Shown: positions 9,065-18,527 of the stretch, piece by piece | Numbering within the stretch: the first letter of the stretch is position 1 | Layout of the letters: each line of letters begins with the position of its first letter | Assembly: GCF_024172085.1 (NCBI RefSeq) | Contig: NZ_JAMZDZ010000001.1 | Coordinates: 4,154,001-4,218,000, forward strand | From: Hamadaea flava | GTDB lineage: Bacteria; Actinomycetota; Actinomycetes; Mycobacteriales; Micromonosporaceae | Direction of reading: 5' to 3' | DNA: 64,000 nt | Notes under the pieces: model-generated | The model's input: the letters and a program-made list of their open reading frames with translations, nothing else | What the model was told of the DNA's origin: nothing | Database searches by the model: none | Program-made: the position numbers and the translations under genes

Positions 9065-9993
9065 GACGACTCCGGTACGCGGGCTGGCTGGCCGTCGCGG
9101 CGGTCGTCCTCGCGGGCGCGATGGCGCTCAGCGTCTCCGTCGGGGAGGCGGACCTGCCCTGGTCGCTCGCGCTGGACCTGCGGCTGCCGCGGACCGCGTT
9201 GGCAGCGGTCTCCGGCGCGCTCTTCGGCGTCGGCGGCGCCCTCATCCAGTCGGTCACCCGGAACGCCCTGGCCAGCCCGGACGTCATCGGCGTGACACAG
9301 GGCGCCGGGCTCGCCGCGGTGATCGCCGTGACCGCGGGCCTCCCGTACGCCTTCGTCGCGCCGACCGCCCTCGCGGGCGGCCTCCTCGCCGCCGCGGTCG
9401 CGTTCCTGCTCGGCGCCCGCAGCGGGTTCACCGCGAACCGCTTCGTCCTCGGCGGCGTCGCGATCGCCTTCGCGCTCCGGGCCGGCATCGAGGTCACCCT
9501 CACCACGGCGGACGCGATCGACGCCCAGCGGGCGCAGATCTGGCTGCTCGGCTCGGTGAACGGGCTCGGCTGGGCCGAGGCGACGCCGCTGGCGATCACC
9601 CTGGTCGTGGCGCTGCCCCTGCTCGCGATGGCAGCCTGGGCTCTGCGTACCTCGGCGCTCGACGACGACACCGCGCGTGGGCTGGGCGCCCGTCCGGTCG
9701 GCGTACGCGCCGGCGTGGGTGCGCTCGGCGTAGTCATGGCGGCGCTCGCGACGGCCACCGTCGGCGCGGTCGACTTCGTGGCCCTGGTCGCCCCGCAGAC
9801 GGCTCAGCGGATCGCGCGTACCGAGCGGCCGCCGATCGCGCTCGCGGCGGTGATCGGGGCGGCCCTGGTGGTCGTGGCCGACCTCGTCGCCCGCCGGGTC
9901 CTGGCGCCGACTCAGCTGCCCGTCGGCGTGGTCACGGCGGCCATCGGCGGCCCGTTCCTGATCTTCCTGCTCCTGCGAGCCCGCCGTGCCTAG
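9061..9993 (+). CDS. Iron-siderophore ABC transporter permease (FecCD family), second subunit
   Basis: Partner permease of the siderophore importer, 310 residues with multiple hydrophobic helices. It shows the same RLPRTALAAVSGALFG and VTRNALASPDVIGV signatures as other FecCD/FepG proteins. Its ATG overlaps the stop of the first permease, so the two are translated together and probably form the heterodimeric channel. It is followed 32 bases later by the ATPase gene. Confidence 0.92.
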   Translation: MRRLRYAGWLAVAAVVLAGAMALSVSVGEADLPWSLALDLRLPRTALAAVSGALFGVGGALIQSVTRNALASPDVIGVTQGAGLAAVIAVTAGLPYAFVAPTALAGGLLAAAVAFLLGARSGFTANRFVLGGVAIAFALRAGIEVTLTTADAIDAQRAQIWLLGSVNGLGWAEATPLAITLVVALPLLAMAAWALRTSALDDDTARGLGARPVGVRAGVGALGVVMAALATATVGAVDFVALVAPQTAQRIARTERPPIALAAVIGAALVVVADLVARRVLAPTQLPVGVVTAAIGGPFLIFLLLRARRA

Positions 9994-10025
9994 GCTCACC
10001 CGTTCCACGACCCGAAGGAGGAGGC

Positions 10026-10790
10026 ATGCTCTCCGCTGACGGCCTGACCGTCGGGTACGAGGCCCGCGACGTGCTCGCCGGCCTCGACGTCACCGTCCCC
10101 GAGGGCCGGTTCACGGTGATCATCGGGCCGAACGCCTGCGGCAAGTCCACCCTGCTGCGGTCGCTGGCGCGCCTGCTCAAACCGCGCGGTGGGACGGTCC
10201 GGCTGGACGGCGTACCCGTTGATGAACAGTCACCGCGGCATGTCGCGACCCGGATGGCCGTGCTCCCGCAGACTCCGTTGGTGCCCGAGGGCGTGACCGT
10301 GGCCGAGCTGGTCGGCCGCGGCCGGTCGCCGTACCAGCGCTGGTATCGCCAGTGGACGGTCGACGACACCGAGGCCGTCGCGACCGCCATGCGCAGCGCG
10401 GACGTCGCGGAGCTGGCCGACCGGCCGGTGGCCGCGCTGTCGGGCGGGCAGCGGCAGCGCGTCTGGATCGCGATGACGCTGGCCCAGCAGACCCCGATCC
10501 TGCTGCTCGACGAGCCCACCACCTACCTGGACCCGGCCCACCAGCTGGAGATCCTCACGCTGCTCGGCCGCCTGCGCGACGAGGGGAAGACGGTGGTCGC
10601 CGTCCTCCACGACCTCAACCAGGCCGCCCGGTACGCCGACCATGTCATCGCGATGCGGGACGGTCAGATCGTCGAAGCCGGTACGCCGCGCGACGTGATC
10701 GACGCCGACCTGGTCGCCCGCGTCTTCGGCATGGACTGTGTGGTCGTGCCCTGCCCGGTCAGCGGGGCTCCGCTGGTCGTCCCTCTGTAG
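10026..10790 (+). CDS. Iron-siderophore ABC transporter ATP-binding protein
   Basis: Cytoplasmic ATPase of the siderophore importer (FecE/FepC type), 254 residues. Walker A is GPNACGKST near residue 36, the ABC signature is LSGGQRQRVW near 139, Walker B is ILLLDEPTTYLD near 158, and the H-loop is VLHDLNQ. A strong GGAGGAGG site ends 3 bases before the ATG. It lies in the operon after the two permeases and before the binding protein. Confidence 0.94.
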   Translation: MLSADGLTVGYEARDVLAGLDVTVPEGRFTVIIGPNACGKSTLLRSLARLLKPRGGTVRLDGVPVDEQSPRHVATRMAVLPQTPLVPEGVTVAELVGRGRSPYQRWYRQWTVDDTEAVATAMRSADVAELADRPVAALSGGQRQRVWIAMTLAQQTPILLLDEPTTYLDPAHQLEILTLLGRLRDEGKTVVAVLHDLNQAARYADHVIAMRDGQIVEAGTPRDVIDADLVARVFGMDCVVVPCPVSGAPLVVPL

Positions 10791-10818
10791 TTTCGTTCGT
10801 CAGAAAGGCAGTCTTGTC

Positions 10819-11748
10819 ATGCATCGCCGTTTGGTCACGTTGGCGCTCGTAGCCGGGCTCGCCGTCGCCGGTTGCTCGTCCTCGCCGTCCGCCCCGGGCG
10901 ACGCCACGCGTGAGATCACCCACGCGATGGGTACCACGAAGATCCCGATCACGCCGAAGCGCGTGGTGGTCCTCGACACCGACAAGATCGACACGGCGCT
11001 CACCCTCGGCGTGACCCCGGTCGGCGCGGCCGTCGCCGGCGAGGCGAAGTCCTGGCCGACCTACTTCGGCGAGGACAAGCTCAGCGGCATCACCGAGGTC
11101 GGCACGCTGCAGGAGCCGAACCTCGAGAAGATCGCGTCGCTGAAGCCCGACCTGATCCTGGGCTCGAAGTTCCGCCAGGAGAAGTACTACGACGAGCTGA
11201 CCGCGATCGCCCCGACCGTGTTCACCGCCCAGGTCGGCTCGACCTGGAAGGAGAACTTCCTCCTCGACGGCGACGCCCTCGGACACAAGGCCGAGGCGAC
11301 CACCGCGCTCGAGGCGTACGAGAAGCGGGCCAAGGAGGTCGGCACCAAGCTCGGCGACCCGTCGAAGATCAAGGTGTCGATCGCGCGCTTCCTGCCCGAC
11401 GCCCTGCGCGCGTACGGCCCGACCTCGTTCTCCGGCATCGTCGTCGGCGACACCGGCCTGGGCCGCCCCGAGTTCCAGCTGCTCGCCGACAAGGAAGACA
11501 AGCGCTTCGTCGCCGTCAGCGCGGAGAAGCTGAACCTCCTCGACGGGGACGTCATCTTCGTCGCGGCGTACGGCGAGAAGGCCGCTCAGCAGCAGGCGAC
11601 GGTCAGCGCCGGACCCCTGTGGCAGGGGCTGTCGGCGGTGAAGGCCGGCAAGGCGTACGTGGTCAAGGACGAGGTCTGGATGACGGGCATCGGGGTGACC
11701 GCCGCGAACAAGATCCTCGACGACCTCGCCACCCACCTCTCCGCCTAA
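10819..11748 (+). CDS. Siderophore-binding lipoprotein
   Basis: Extracellular substrate-binding component of the siderophore importer, 309 residues. The N-terminus is a lipoprotein signal ending in the lipobox LAVAGC, followed by a Ser/Pro linker and a periplasmic-binding-protein fold of the FhuD/FepB type (VVLDTDKIDTALTLG, LEKIASLKPDLILG). AAAGG lies 10 bases before the ATG. No siderophore synthesis genes are nearby, so it may take up an iron chelate made elsewhere in the genome or by other organisms. Confidence 0.92.
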   Translation: MHRRLVTLALVAGLAVAGCSSSPSAPGDATREITHAMGTTKIPITPKRVVVLDTDKIDTALTLGVTPVGAAVAGEAKSWPTYFGEDKLSGITEVGTLQEPNLEKIASLKPDLILGSKFRQEKYYDELTAIAPTVFTAQVGSTWKENFLLDGDALGHKAEATTALEAYEKRAKEVGTKLGDPSKIKVSIARFLPDALRAYGPTSFSGIVVGDTGLGRPEFQLLADKEDKRFVAVSAEKLNLLDGDVIFVAAYGEKAAQQQATVSAGPLWQGLSAVKAGKAYVVKDEVWMTGIGVTAANKILDDLATHLSA

Positions 11749-11765
11749 CCCTCCCCCACCCCTTT

Positions 11766-11835
11766 CCCCGTTGATCATGGAGTTGACTGCTGTCTCGACG
11801 GAGTGTCGAGGGTGAAAACTCCATGATCAACGGGG
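11766..11835. terminator. GATC-type hairpin between convergent genes
   Basis: A perfect 19-bp inverted repeat (CCCCGTTGATCATGGAGTT at 11766-11784, complement at 11817-11835) encloses a smaller stem CTCGAC/GTCGAG (11794-11799, 11805-11810) and is followed by CGTTT. It lies between the binding-protein gene (+) and the Nudix gene (-). It resembles the hairpins at 39258-39319 and 61702-61763. Confidence 0.75.
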
Positions 11836-11868
11836 CGTTTCGGTTGGGGCCGCAGGGGAGGGGGAGGG

Positions 11869-12255
11869 TTAGGTGAGGAAGGTCGGGAGGGCGGCGACGA
11901 TCGGCGCGTCGGCGGGCAGCCAGGGCACCTCGCCCAGCTCGTCGACGGCCAGCCAACGCAACTGCGCGTGCTCCAGCGCCTGCGGCCGGTCGCCGTCCAG
12001 CAGCACCGCGGTGTAGACGCGCAACACCGACCGGCCGTTGGCCATCGGAACGTCCCCGCCGACCCGCTCACCGACCCGGACGCGTACGCCGAGCTCCTCC
12101 TCGCACTCCCGGACCAGCGCGTCGATCTCGGCCTCGCCCGGCTCGACCTTGCCGCCCGGAAACTCCCATCGGCCGGCCGTCTCCGGCGGGTCCGAACGCT
12201 CGCACGCGAGCACGCGCCCGTCCTCGATGATCGCGGCGCCGACGATGATCCTCAT
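11869..12255 (-). CDS. Nudix (MutT-like) hydrolase
   Basis: Small nucleotide-diphosphate hydrolase of 128 residues. It has a full Nudix box: the glycine of GGKVEPGE followed by RECEEELGV, fitting Gx5Ex7REUxEExGU. MutT-type proteins remove oxidised dGTP from the nucleotide pool, but other substrates are possible, so the exact role is unknown. The ATG at 12255 (MRIIVGAAII) is chosen over 12273 because it puts the first beta strand at the N-terminus. Confidence 0.88.
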   Translation of the reverse strand: MRIIVGAAIIEDGRVLACERSDPPETAGRWEFPGGKVEPGEAEIDALVRECEEELGVRVRVGERVGGDVPMANGRSVLRVYTAVLLDGDRPQALEHAQLRWLAVDELGEVPWLPADAPIVAALPTFLT

Positions 12256-12457
12256 GGGGTGATCCACTGCCACGGCGGACAGAGTGCCAGAAGAAATGGC
12301 CGTTCGGGGTACTCATCTTGTCCCTTAGCAGGCCGGAAGTCGGAAATGTGGCCGTGGACACAGCGACGCGTTTCTGGGAAGACTGTGGGTGACCATTCAT
12401 TACAACGGGGCGACGAGATGGCCACAAGCCGGCAACGACGCCTGGAGGTGGGGGCCC

Positions 12458-12763
12458 ATGGGAGCAGTCTGGCGGCGGGACCAGACCGACTACCTGACCG
12501 ATGCCTTGTCACAGCTCACGGGCTGGACACGAGACCTGCGCGGGTTGCGTCGCACGCTCACCCTCGACGACTCGCAACACCGTGAACTCGCCGAGCACAT
12601 CACGGTATACGCGGACGCGGCCGAAGTTCGCGCACAGGTCAGGCGTCTCGACGGGCACACCCAGATCCAGCTCTGTACGCCCGACGGCGGCCCGCTCACC
12701 CCGAACGAAGTCTCGTTGGCCGCCCGGATCGAGGCGGCGTACGGCGAGATCACGAACCGCTAG
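12458..12763 (+). CDS. Pterin-4a-carbinolamine dehydratase-like protein lacking the catalytic histidines
   Basis: A 101-residue protein whose outline follows the pterin-4a-carbinolamine dehydratase fold. It has LTGWTRDLRGLRRTL at the start, a central helix ending in AEVRAQVRR, then a strand and LTPNEVSLAARIEAAYGEI. The enzyme's hallmark HHP motif should fall where AQVRRLDG stands, and it is absent, so dehydratase activity is doubtful. GGAGG lies 9 bases before the ATG; the GTG at 12389 is an alternative start. Its 3' end overlaps the next, convergent gene by 14 bases. Confidence 0.65.
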   Translation: MGAVWRRDQTDYLTDALSQLTGWTRDLRGLRRTLTLDDSQHRELAEHITVYADAAEVRAQVRRLDGHTQIQLCTPDGGPLTPNEVSLAARIEAAYGEITNR

Positions 12764-13112
12764 CCTCGCGCTGGTCCGCCCAGACGGCGGCCAGCAGCGC
12801 GGCCACTTCGGCAGCCTCCGTCGCGGACTCCGTCAGCAGCGCCTTCTCCGCAGGCCACTCGTAAGGATGACCCCACCAGGTCAAGTACTGCGGCGGCCCG
12901 CCTACGCAGCCGATCGAGACGGGCACGATCTCGCCGCCGGGAATCGGCTCGGTCGAGAAGCACAGCCGCAGCATGCTCCAGAACGGGTGAAAGCGAGCGA
13001 ACGCAGTCGCGTACGCGGCGTGCACCGCACCCTCGCAGCTAGGCCAGCGCCCCTCCGCGTATGCGTCACTTTCCCTCGCTCGTTCCAGGGCCTCCGCCCA
13101 CGAGCCCGTCAT
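12750..13112 (-). CDS. Hypothetical protein
   Basis: A soluble protein of 120 residues that I do not recognise. It is rich in aromatic residues in the middle (FHPFWSMLRLCFSTEP and YLTWWGHPYEW) and ends in an alanine-rich helix. The ATG at 13112 is chosen because the longer frame to 13283 would overlap the neighbouring gene at 13232. Its stop overlaps the convergent dehydratase-like gene. Together with the next gene it looks lower in GC than its surroundings, a possible sign of transfer. Confidence 0.6.
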   Translation of the reverse strand: MTGSWAEALERARESDAYAEGRWPSCEGAVHAAYATAFARFHPFWSMLRLCFSTEPIPGGEIVPVSIGCVGGPPQYLTWWGHPYEWPAEKALLTESATEAAEVAALLAAVWADQREASGS

Positions 13113-13231
13113 GCGGTCAGTGTGGCCCACTCGGACGTTGCCGGGGAACTGTACCGGACACGCGAGTTCGCCCCCGCCGAAGAAGGCGTCGATGTTGCTC
13201 GGTCCGCTAAGCGCCACACTGACGAACGCGA

Positions 13232-13831
13232 TCAGCGAGGCCGTGCGCGCCGCGCCACCCGCCATTGTCGGATCTGCCACCACCGAATCGGTTGTGGGTC
13301 CTCGATGGAGACCCGAAGCAGAGGCAACGCCGAGTTCCGGACCTCGGTCGTCGCTCGGCGAAGCCGGCCGAGGTACTTCAAAGCCTCTGTCACGGCGTCG
13401 GGATCGGACTTGCGATTCCTATCTGTGACAGGACCCATCATCTGGTCGGGCACGCTGAGCCATAGATCATGGAAGACTGTGACGGCCTGCTGGAGGTGCT
13501 GGTCGCCAACGAGCCCAACCAGATGCTTCAGCTCCTTGGTGACCCCGAACCGGAGTTCCCCCGCTCGCCTGGCGGTCTCGCTGTTGCTCAGCTCGACAAT
13601 GTCCCGGTCGGTGGCCTTCCACATGACGACGATGGTGATTTCCATGTGGGAAGCCCACTCATCGGCGTTGGTCAGGAACTCAACGATGTGGGTTCTCAGC
13701 TCTGCTCGGCGCTTCTCGGCGCGCTCCAACCGCACCATCTGGCGTTGGTGCCGCTGCGTCAGCGCAACGCCTCCGAGTGAGCCAGTGAGCGCGCCTAGGG
13801 CAGTGATGATCTGGGGCATGTAGTCAGCCAC
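13232..13831 (-). CDS. Hypothetical protein with one N-terminal membrane helix
   Basis: A 199-residue protein with a single hydrophobic segment at residues 5-24, then a charged, mostly helical region rich in Arg, Glu and Gln (QRHQRQMVRLERAEKRRAEL). It is likely anchored in the membrane with a cytoplasmic coiled-coil-like body. No family is recognised. By eye it uses more A and T than neighbouring genes. It lies 19 bases before the 3' end of ychF on the same strand. Confidence 0.6.
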   Translation of the reverse strand: MADYMPQIITALGALTGSLGGVALTQRHQRQMVRLERAEKRRAELRTHIVEFLTNADEWASHMEITIVVMWKATDRDIVELSNSETARRAGELRFGVTKELKHLVGLVGDQHLQQAVTVFHDLWLSVPDQMMGPVTDRNRKSDPDAVTEALKYLGRLRRATTEVRNSALPLLRVSIEDPQPIRWWQIRQWRVARRARPR

Positions 13832-13850
13832 GGGAGTGCCTTCGGACCAC

Positions 13851-14936
<1,086 letters not shown>

Positions 14937-14991
14937 CCGGCAAGTGTACGGGCACCCCGACCAGCAGAAGTCGATCATGCCGCCACGGAGT

Positions 14992-15060
14992 CGATCAGGG
15001 TGCCGCGGACACGCCACGCCGGTCGATCACGACCGCTAGTTCATGATCGCGCGGACAGGA
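14992..15060 (+). repeat. Intergenic repeat, copy A (69 bp)
   Basis: This block is close to 87% identical to 20207-20276. The best-conserved part is CACGCCGGTCGATCACG, then AGTTCATGATCGCGCGGA. It contains a perfect small inverted repeat CGGTCG-ATCA-CGACCG. It lies between the ychF start and an ECF sigma gene, outside any coding frame. Confidence 0.75.
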
Positions 15061-15176
15061 GCCGGCGCGCAGGGAGGGGACAGAGTGAGGGAACGTTGAG
15101 GTTGGGGCGGTAGCAGTAACGCTCGCAGCGCCGCCAGCGCTGGTGCGATGTGCAGCACTGTGCCGAGGAGCGTTCC

Positions 15177-15764
15177 GTGGACGACCCAGTCGGGTACGAC
15201 GACGTCCTGCGCTCGGCGCGCGAGGGCGACGAGGCGGCGTTCCGGTTGGTCTATCGGGCATTGCAGCCGGATCTGCTCCGTTATCTGACCACTTTGGTGG
15301 GTGCGGAGGCCGAGGACGTCTCGGCCGAGGCGTGGCTGCAGATCGTCAGGGATCTCGACCGGTTTCGGGGCGGCTGGTCCGATTTCCGCGGCTGGGCGGT
15401 CACCATCGCCCGGAATCGGGCGCTTGACCTGCTGCGACGGCAGCAGCGAAGGCCGGCGGTGCCGTTGCCGGTGACGGAGTTCGTCGGGGTGGCTGACCCG
15501 GCCGACACGGCGGTGAGCGCGGTGGACCGGATCACGACGTATCAGGCGATCGAGTTGATCGCGACGCTGCCGCGGGAGCAGGCGGAGGCGATCATTCTGC
15601 GTGTCCTGTTCGGCTTCGACGCCGCCGCGACCGGGAACATCATGCGCAAACGCCCAGGCGCTGTGCGTACTGCCACACATCGGGGATTGCGCACCCTGCG
15701 GGAGCGACTGGACGACGGGGATGTAACGGCTCTGGCCCCGGTGACGCTGGATGAGGTGAGATGA
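15177..15764 (+). CDS. ECF-type RNA polymerase sigma factor
   Basis: Extracytoplasmic-function sigma factor of 195 residues. Region 2 includes DFRGWAVTIARNRALDLLRR, which binds core polymerase and the -10 element. Region 4 includes LPREQAEAIILRVLFGFDAAATG followed by a helix-turn-helix. The GTG at 15177 is chosen because GAGGAG lies 6 bases upstream. It overlaps the next gene by ATGA, and that gene encodes a one-helix membrane protein that is a likely anti-sigma partner. Confidence 0.9.
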   Translation: MDDPVGYDDVLRSAREGDEAAFRLVYRALQPDLLRYLTTLVGAEAEDVSAEAWLQIVRDLDRFRGGWSDFRGWAVTIARNRALDLLRRQQRRPAVPLPVTEFVGVADPADTAVSAVDRITTYQAIELIATLPREQAEAIILRVLFGFDAAATGNIMRKRPGAVRTATHRGLRTLRERLDDGDVTALAPVTLDEVR

Positions 15765-16432
15765 GCACTCCCACCGAGCGTCTGGCCGCAGTCCTGGCGG
15801 CCGCCCACGCGCCCGCGCATGACGGCGAGCGGGCCGGCGAGGAGGCCGCGGTCGAGGCCTTCCGCGAGCGTCGCCGTACCCATGCGCGCCGCCGCGCGGT
15901 CCGTCGCGTCGGCGTGATCTGCGCGGCCGTTCTCGCGACGAGCGGCGTCGCGGTGGCCGCCACGGCCGGCGCGCTGCCGCAGCGGTTCGGCTTCAACATC
16001 GCCGCGCACGCCGAGCACCCTACGGGCGGCACGGCGCCCAACCGCCGCACCTTCGATCTTCCGACGCAATGCCGTCGCTGGCTGGGCCTGTCGCGCGAGG
16101 CCCGCCACGATGCCCTCGACCGGCCCGAGTTCCGCCAGCTCGTGGACCAGGCCGGCGCCGACCGGGTCGAGACTTTCTGCCAGCGATACGCCGAAAGCCC
16201 CACCGGCTCGCCCCGCCCCCAGGCGACGGGCTGGCCGACGCCGCATCCGACGCCCTCACGGTCGCCGTGGGGCGGGCCGGAGCGGTCGATGTGGCCGTCG
16301 TCGCCGTCGGACCGGCCGAGCGGTCAGCAGGCGCCGCCGCCGTCGCAGACGCCCGGCGTGCCCACCCAGTCCAGTGCGCCGGACGGCCCGGGCGGGCAGT
16401 GGATGCCGCCCGGCGGAGACCGAGGGAGATGA
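15761..16432 (+). CDS. Predicted membrane protein, candidate anti-sigma partner
   Basis: A 223-residue protein with a cytoplasmic Arg-rich N-terminus, one membrane helix at about 49-70, an outside domain with two cysteines (PTQCRRWLG and VETFCQRYA), and a Pro/Ser-rich C-terminal tail. Its start overlaps the sigma-factor stop, the usual arrangement for a sigma/anti-sigma pair. It has no HxxxCxxC zinc motif, so the anti-sigma role rests on position and topology only. Confidence 0.65.
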   Translation: MSTPTERLAAVLAAAHAPAHDGERAGEEAAVEAFRERRRTHARRRAVRRVGVICAAVLATSGVAVAATAGALPQRFGFNIAAHAEHPTGGTAPNRRTFDLPTQCRRWLGLSREARHDALDRPEFRQLVDQAGADRVETFCQRYAESPTGSPRPQATGWPTPHPTPSRSPWGGPERSMWPSSPSDRPSGQQAPPPSQTPGVPTQSSAPDGPGGQWMPPGGDRGR

Positions 16433-16455
16433 GCCCCTCCTGAACGCAGCCGGGC

Positions 16456-16524
16456 CGCGTCCGCGATGTCCCACCGCCGCACCCCCGAACGGCGTGTGAT
16501 CCCACCGCTGATGTCGCGGACGCG
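16456..16524. repeat. Inverted repeat in intergenic region
   Basis: CGCGTCCGCGA at 16456-16466 and its exact complement at 16514-16524 are separated by 47 bases. It lies 24 bases after the membrane-protein gene and could act as a terminator. The rest of the 199-base gap before the ada-alkA gene holds no other clear element. Confidence 0.5.
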
Positions 16525-16631
16525 TCCCGACTGCCCCCTCCCACGCCGCCGAAGGGGGTCCGAGTCCCGGGCTGCGAACGGCGTCCGAATCCCGCCAGCC
16601 GAGTGTCGTACGCCTGGGGCAGACTCGACGC

Positions 16632-17996
16632 GTGGACCTTTATCGCGTCATCGCCGGGCGGGATCGCCGGTTCGACGGGGACTTCTGGTTCGGGGTGACT
16701 TCGACCGGCATCTTCTGCCGTCCGAGCTGCCCCGCGCGTACGCCGAAACCCCAGAACGTGCGTTTCTTCCCCAGCCCGGCCGCGGCGACGAAGGCCGGGT
16801 TCCGGGCCTGCCGCCGGTGCCTGCCCGACGCCGTGCCGGGTTCGGCCCGCTGGGACCTCCGGGCGGACGTCACCGCCCGCAGCATCCGGCTGATCGCCGA
16901 CGGCGTGGTGGACCGGGAGGGCGTACCGGGGTTGGCGTCCAGGCTCGGCTATTCGGAGCGGCAGTTGCACCGGCTGCTGACCGGTGAACTCGGCGCGGGG
17001 CCGCTCGCGCTGGCTCGCACGCAGCGGGCGCAGACGGCGCGGACGCTCATCGAGTCGACCGCGCTCGGGCTCGCCGAGATCGCGTTCGCCGCCGGGTTCG
17101 GCAGTGTGCGCCAGTTCAACGAGACGATGCACGAGGTCTACGGCTGCCCGCCGTCGCAGTTGCGCCGCCCGACCCGGATGCTGTCCGGGGAGATCCGGCT
17201 GAAGCTGGCGTATCGGCCGCCGATGGACGTCGCCGGGCTGCTGCGCTTCCTCGGCGACCGTGCGGTGACCGGGGTCGAGACCTATGACGGAACCGTCTAC
17301 CGGCGCAATCTCCGGCTGCCGCACGGTCGCGCCGAGGTCGCGGTCCAGCCGGCCGAGGGGCACGTCGCGGCCATGCTCCGCCTTGCGGACGCTCGCGACC
17401 TGGCCCCCGCCGTGGCCCGGCTACGCCGCCTGCTCGACCTCGACGCCGACCCGGACGCCATCGACACCGCGCTCGCCGCCGACCCCGCCTTCGCCGCGCA
17501 GATCCAGGCTTTCCCAGGGGTTCGCGTACCGCGGGCGGTCGACGGCTTCGAAGCGGCCGTCCGGGCCGTCGTCGGGCAGCAGATCAGCGTCGCCGGGGCC
17601 CGGACGGTGCTCGCCAAGCTCTGCCGGGACGGGCTGTTCCCCAGTCCGGCGGAGCTGGCCGAGCTGCCGGACGAGGCGTTCGCGATGCCCGTCCGTCGCC
17701 GGGAGACGTTGCGGGCGCTGGCCCGGGCGGAGATCGACCTGTCCCTCGGCGCCGATCGGGACGAGGCCCGGGCGGCGTTGCTGGCACTACCCGGGATCGG
17801 CCCGTGGACCGCCGACTACGTCCTGATGCGGGCGCTCGGCGACCCCGATGTGCTGCTCTCGACGGATCTCGGCACCCGGCACGGCGCCGCCGCGCTCGGC
17901 CTGCCGACCGCGCCCGACGAGCTGACGGCGTACGCCGAACGCTGGCGGCCGTGGCGCTCCTATGCCCAGCTGCGCCTGTGGCGGGCCGCTCTCTAG
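16632..17996 (+). CDS. Ada-AlkA fusion: methyl-phosphotriester-sensing regulator and 3-methyladenine DNA glycosylase
   Basis: A 454-residue fusion. The N-terminal Ada domain keeps all four zinc cysteines at 29, 33, 60 and 63 with Ada spacing; Cys29 is the expected methyl acceptor. An AraC-type DNA-binding domain follows (about 75-160). The C-terminal half is an AlkA glycosylase with the helix-hairpin-helix LPGIGPWTADYVLMRALG and the catalytic aspartate near residue 412 in STDLG. It senses alkylated DNA, can activate transcription, and removes alkylated bases. The GTG at 16632 follows CAGACT by 6 bases. An Ogt gene follows 13 bases later. Confidence 0.93.
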   Translation: MDLYRVIAGRDRRFDGDFWFGVTSTGIFCRPSCPARTPKPQNVRFFPSPAAATKAGFRACRRCLPDAVPGSARWDLRADVTARSIRLIADGVVDREGVPGLASRLGYSERQLHRLLTGELGAGPLALARTQRAQTARTLIESTALGLAEIAFAAGFGSVRQFNETMHEVYGCPPSQLRRPTRMLSGEIRLKLAYRPPMDVAGLLRFLGDRAVTGVETYDGTVYRRNLRLPHGRAEVAVQPAEGHVAAMLRLADARDLAPAVARLRRLLDLDADPDAIDTALAADPAFAAQIQAFPGVRVPRAVDGFEAAVRAVVGQQISVAGARTVLAKLCRDGLFPSPAELAELPDEAFAMPVRRRETLRALARAEIDLSLGADRDEARAALLALPGIGPWTADYVLMRALGDPDVLLSTDLGTRHGAAALGLPTAPDELTAYAERWRPWRSYAQLRLWRAAL

Positions 17997-18009
17997 GAAG
18001 GTTCTGCAA

Positions 18010-18477
18010 GTGCTCACAATGGACACTCCGCTCGGCCCGTTCTCGGTGCTCGCCGACGGCCCGGTCGTGCTGGCGTCGGGCTTCACCACCGACGAAGGCA
18101 CCCTGCGCCGCAACGTGCATCCGTCGCTGCATGGGATGTACCGGCCGGATCCCGACCCGATCCGGGCGGCGGTCGACGCGTACTTCGCCGGGGATGTCGC
18201 CGCGATCGACGAGATCCAGGTACGCCAGATCGGTTCGCCGTTCCGCAGCCAAGCCTGGAAAGTCCTCCGGGAAGTGCACGACCCGATCACGTACACGCGG
18301 TTCGCTGAGCTGTCCGGCAACCCCCGGGCGATCCGGGCGGCGGCGAGCGCCTGCGCGACCAATGCGGCCGCGCTCTTCGTGCCGTGTCACCGCATCCTGC
18401 GGACCGACGGCAGCCTCGGCGGCTACCTCTGGGGGCTGGATGTGAAGCGGGAACTACTGCAGCACGAACAGAAGTAA
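18010..18477 (+). CDS. ogt: Methylated-DNA-protein-cysteine methyltransferase
   Basis: Suicide enzyme that takes methyl groups from O6-methylguanine onto its own cysteine, 155 residues. The active site FVPCHRIL is present with Cys126, and the DNA-binding helix lies near GNPRAIRAAASACATNAAAL. The GTG at 18010 is used because GGAAGG lies 8 bases upstream; an ATG at 18019 is the alternative. It follows the Ada-AlkA gene by 13 bases, so the two form a compact alkylation-repair operon that supplies the methyltransferase domain missing from the fusion protein. Confidence 0.92.
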   Translation: MLTMDTPLGPFSVLADGPVVLASGFTTDEGTLRRNVHPSLHGMYRPDPDPIRAAVDAYFAGDVAAIDEIQVRQIGSPFRSQAWKVLREVHDPITYTRFAELSGNPRAIRAAASACATNAAALFVPCHRILRTDGSLGGYLWGLDVKRELLQHEQK

Positions 18478-18485
18478 GCGAGATG

Positions 18486-18504
18486 TCCTACTAGACAGGT
18501 AGGA
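18486..18504 (+). promoter_or_regulatory. Inverted-repeat operator candidate
   Basis: TCCTAC (18486-18491) and GTAGGA (18499-18504) form a 6-bp inverted repeat with a 7-base spacer, placed where the -35 element of the next gene should lie. TAGGCT at 18515-18520 is the likely -10, 7 bases before the ATG. The downstream gene encodes a DNA-binding protein, so autoregulation is plausible. Confidence 0.5.
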
Positions 18505-18527
18505 ATAATAGGGTTAGGCTGAGCCGC

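Noticed and set aside
8734-10008. A 424-residue open frame opposite the FecCD permease genes
   Set aside because: Low-complexity charged composition typical of antisense frames; the forward permeases overlap properly and have family motifs.
8016-11748. A siderophore biosynthesis cluster
   Set aside because: Only uptake genes (two permeases, ATPase, lipoprotein) follow the iron box; there is no NRPS, NIS synthetase or tailoring enzyme.
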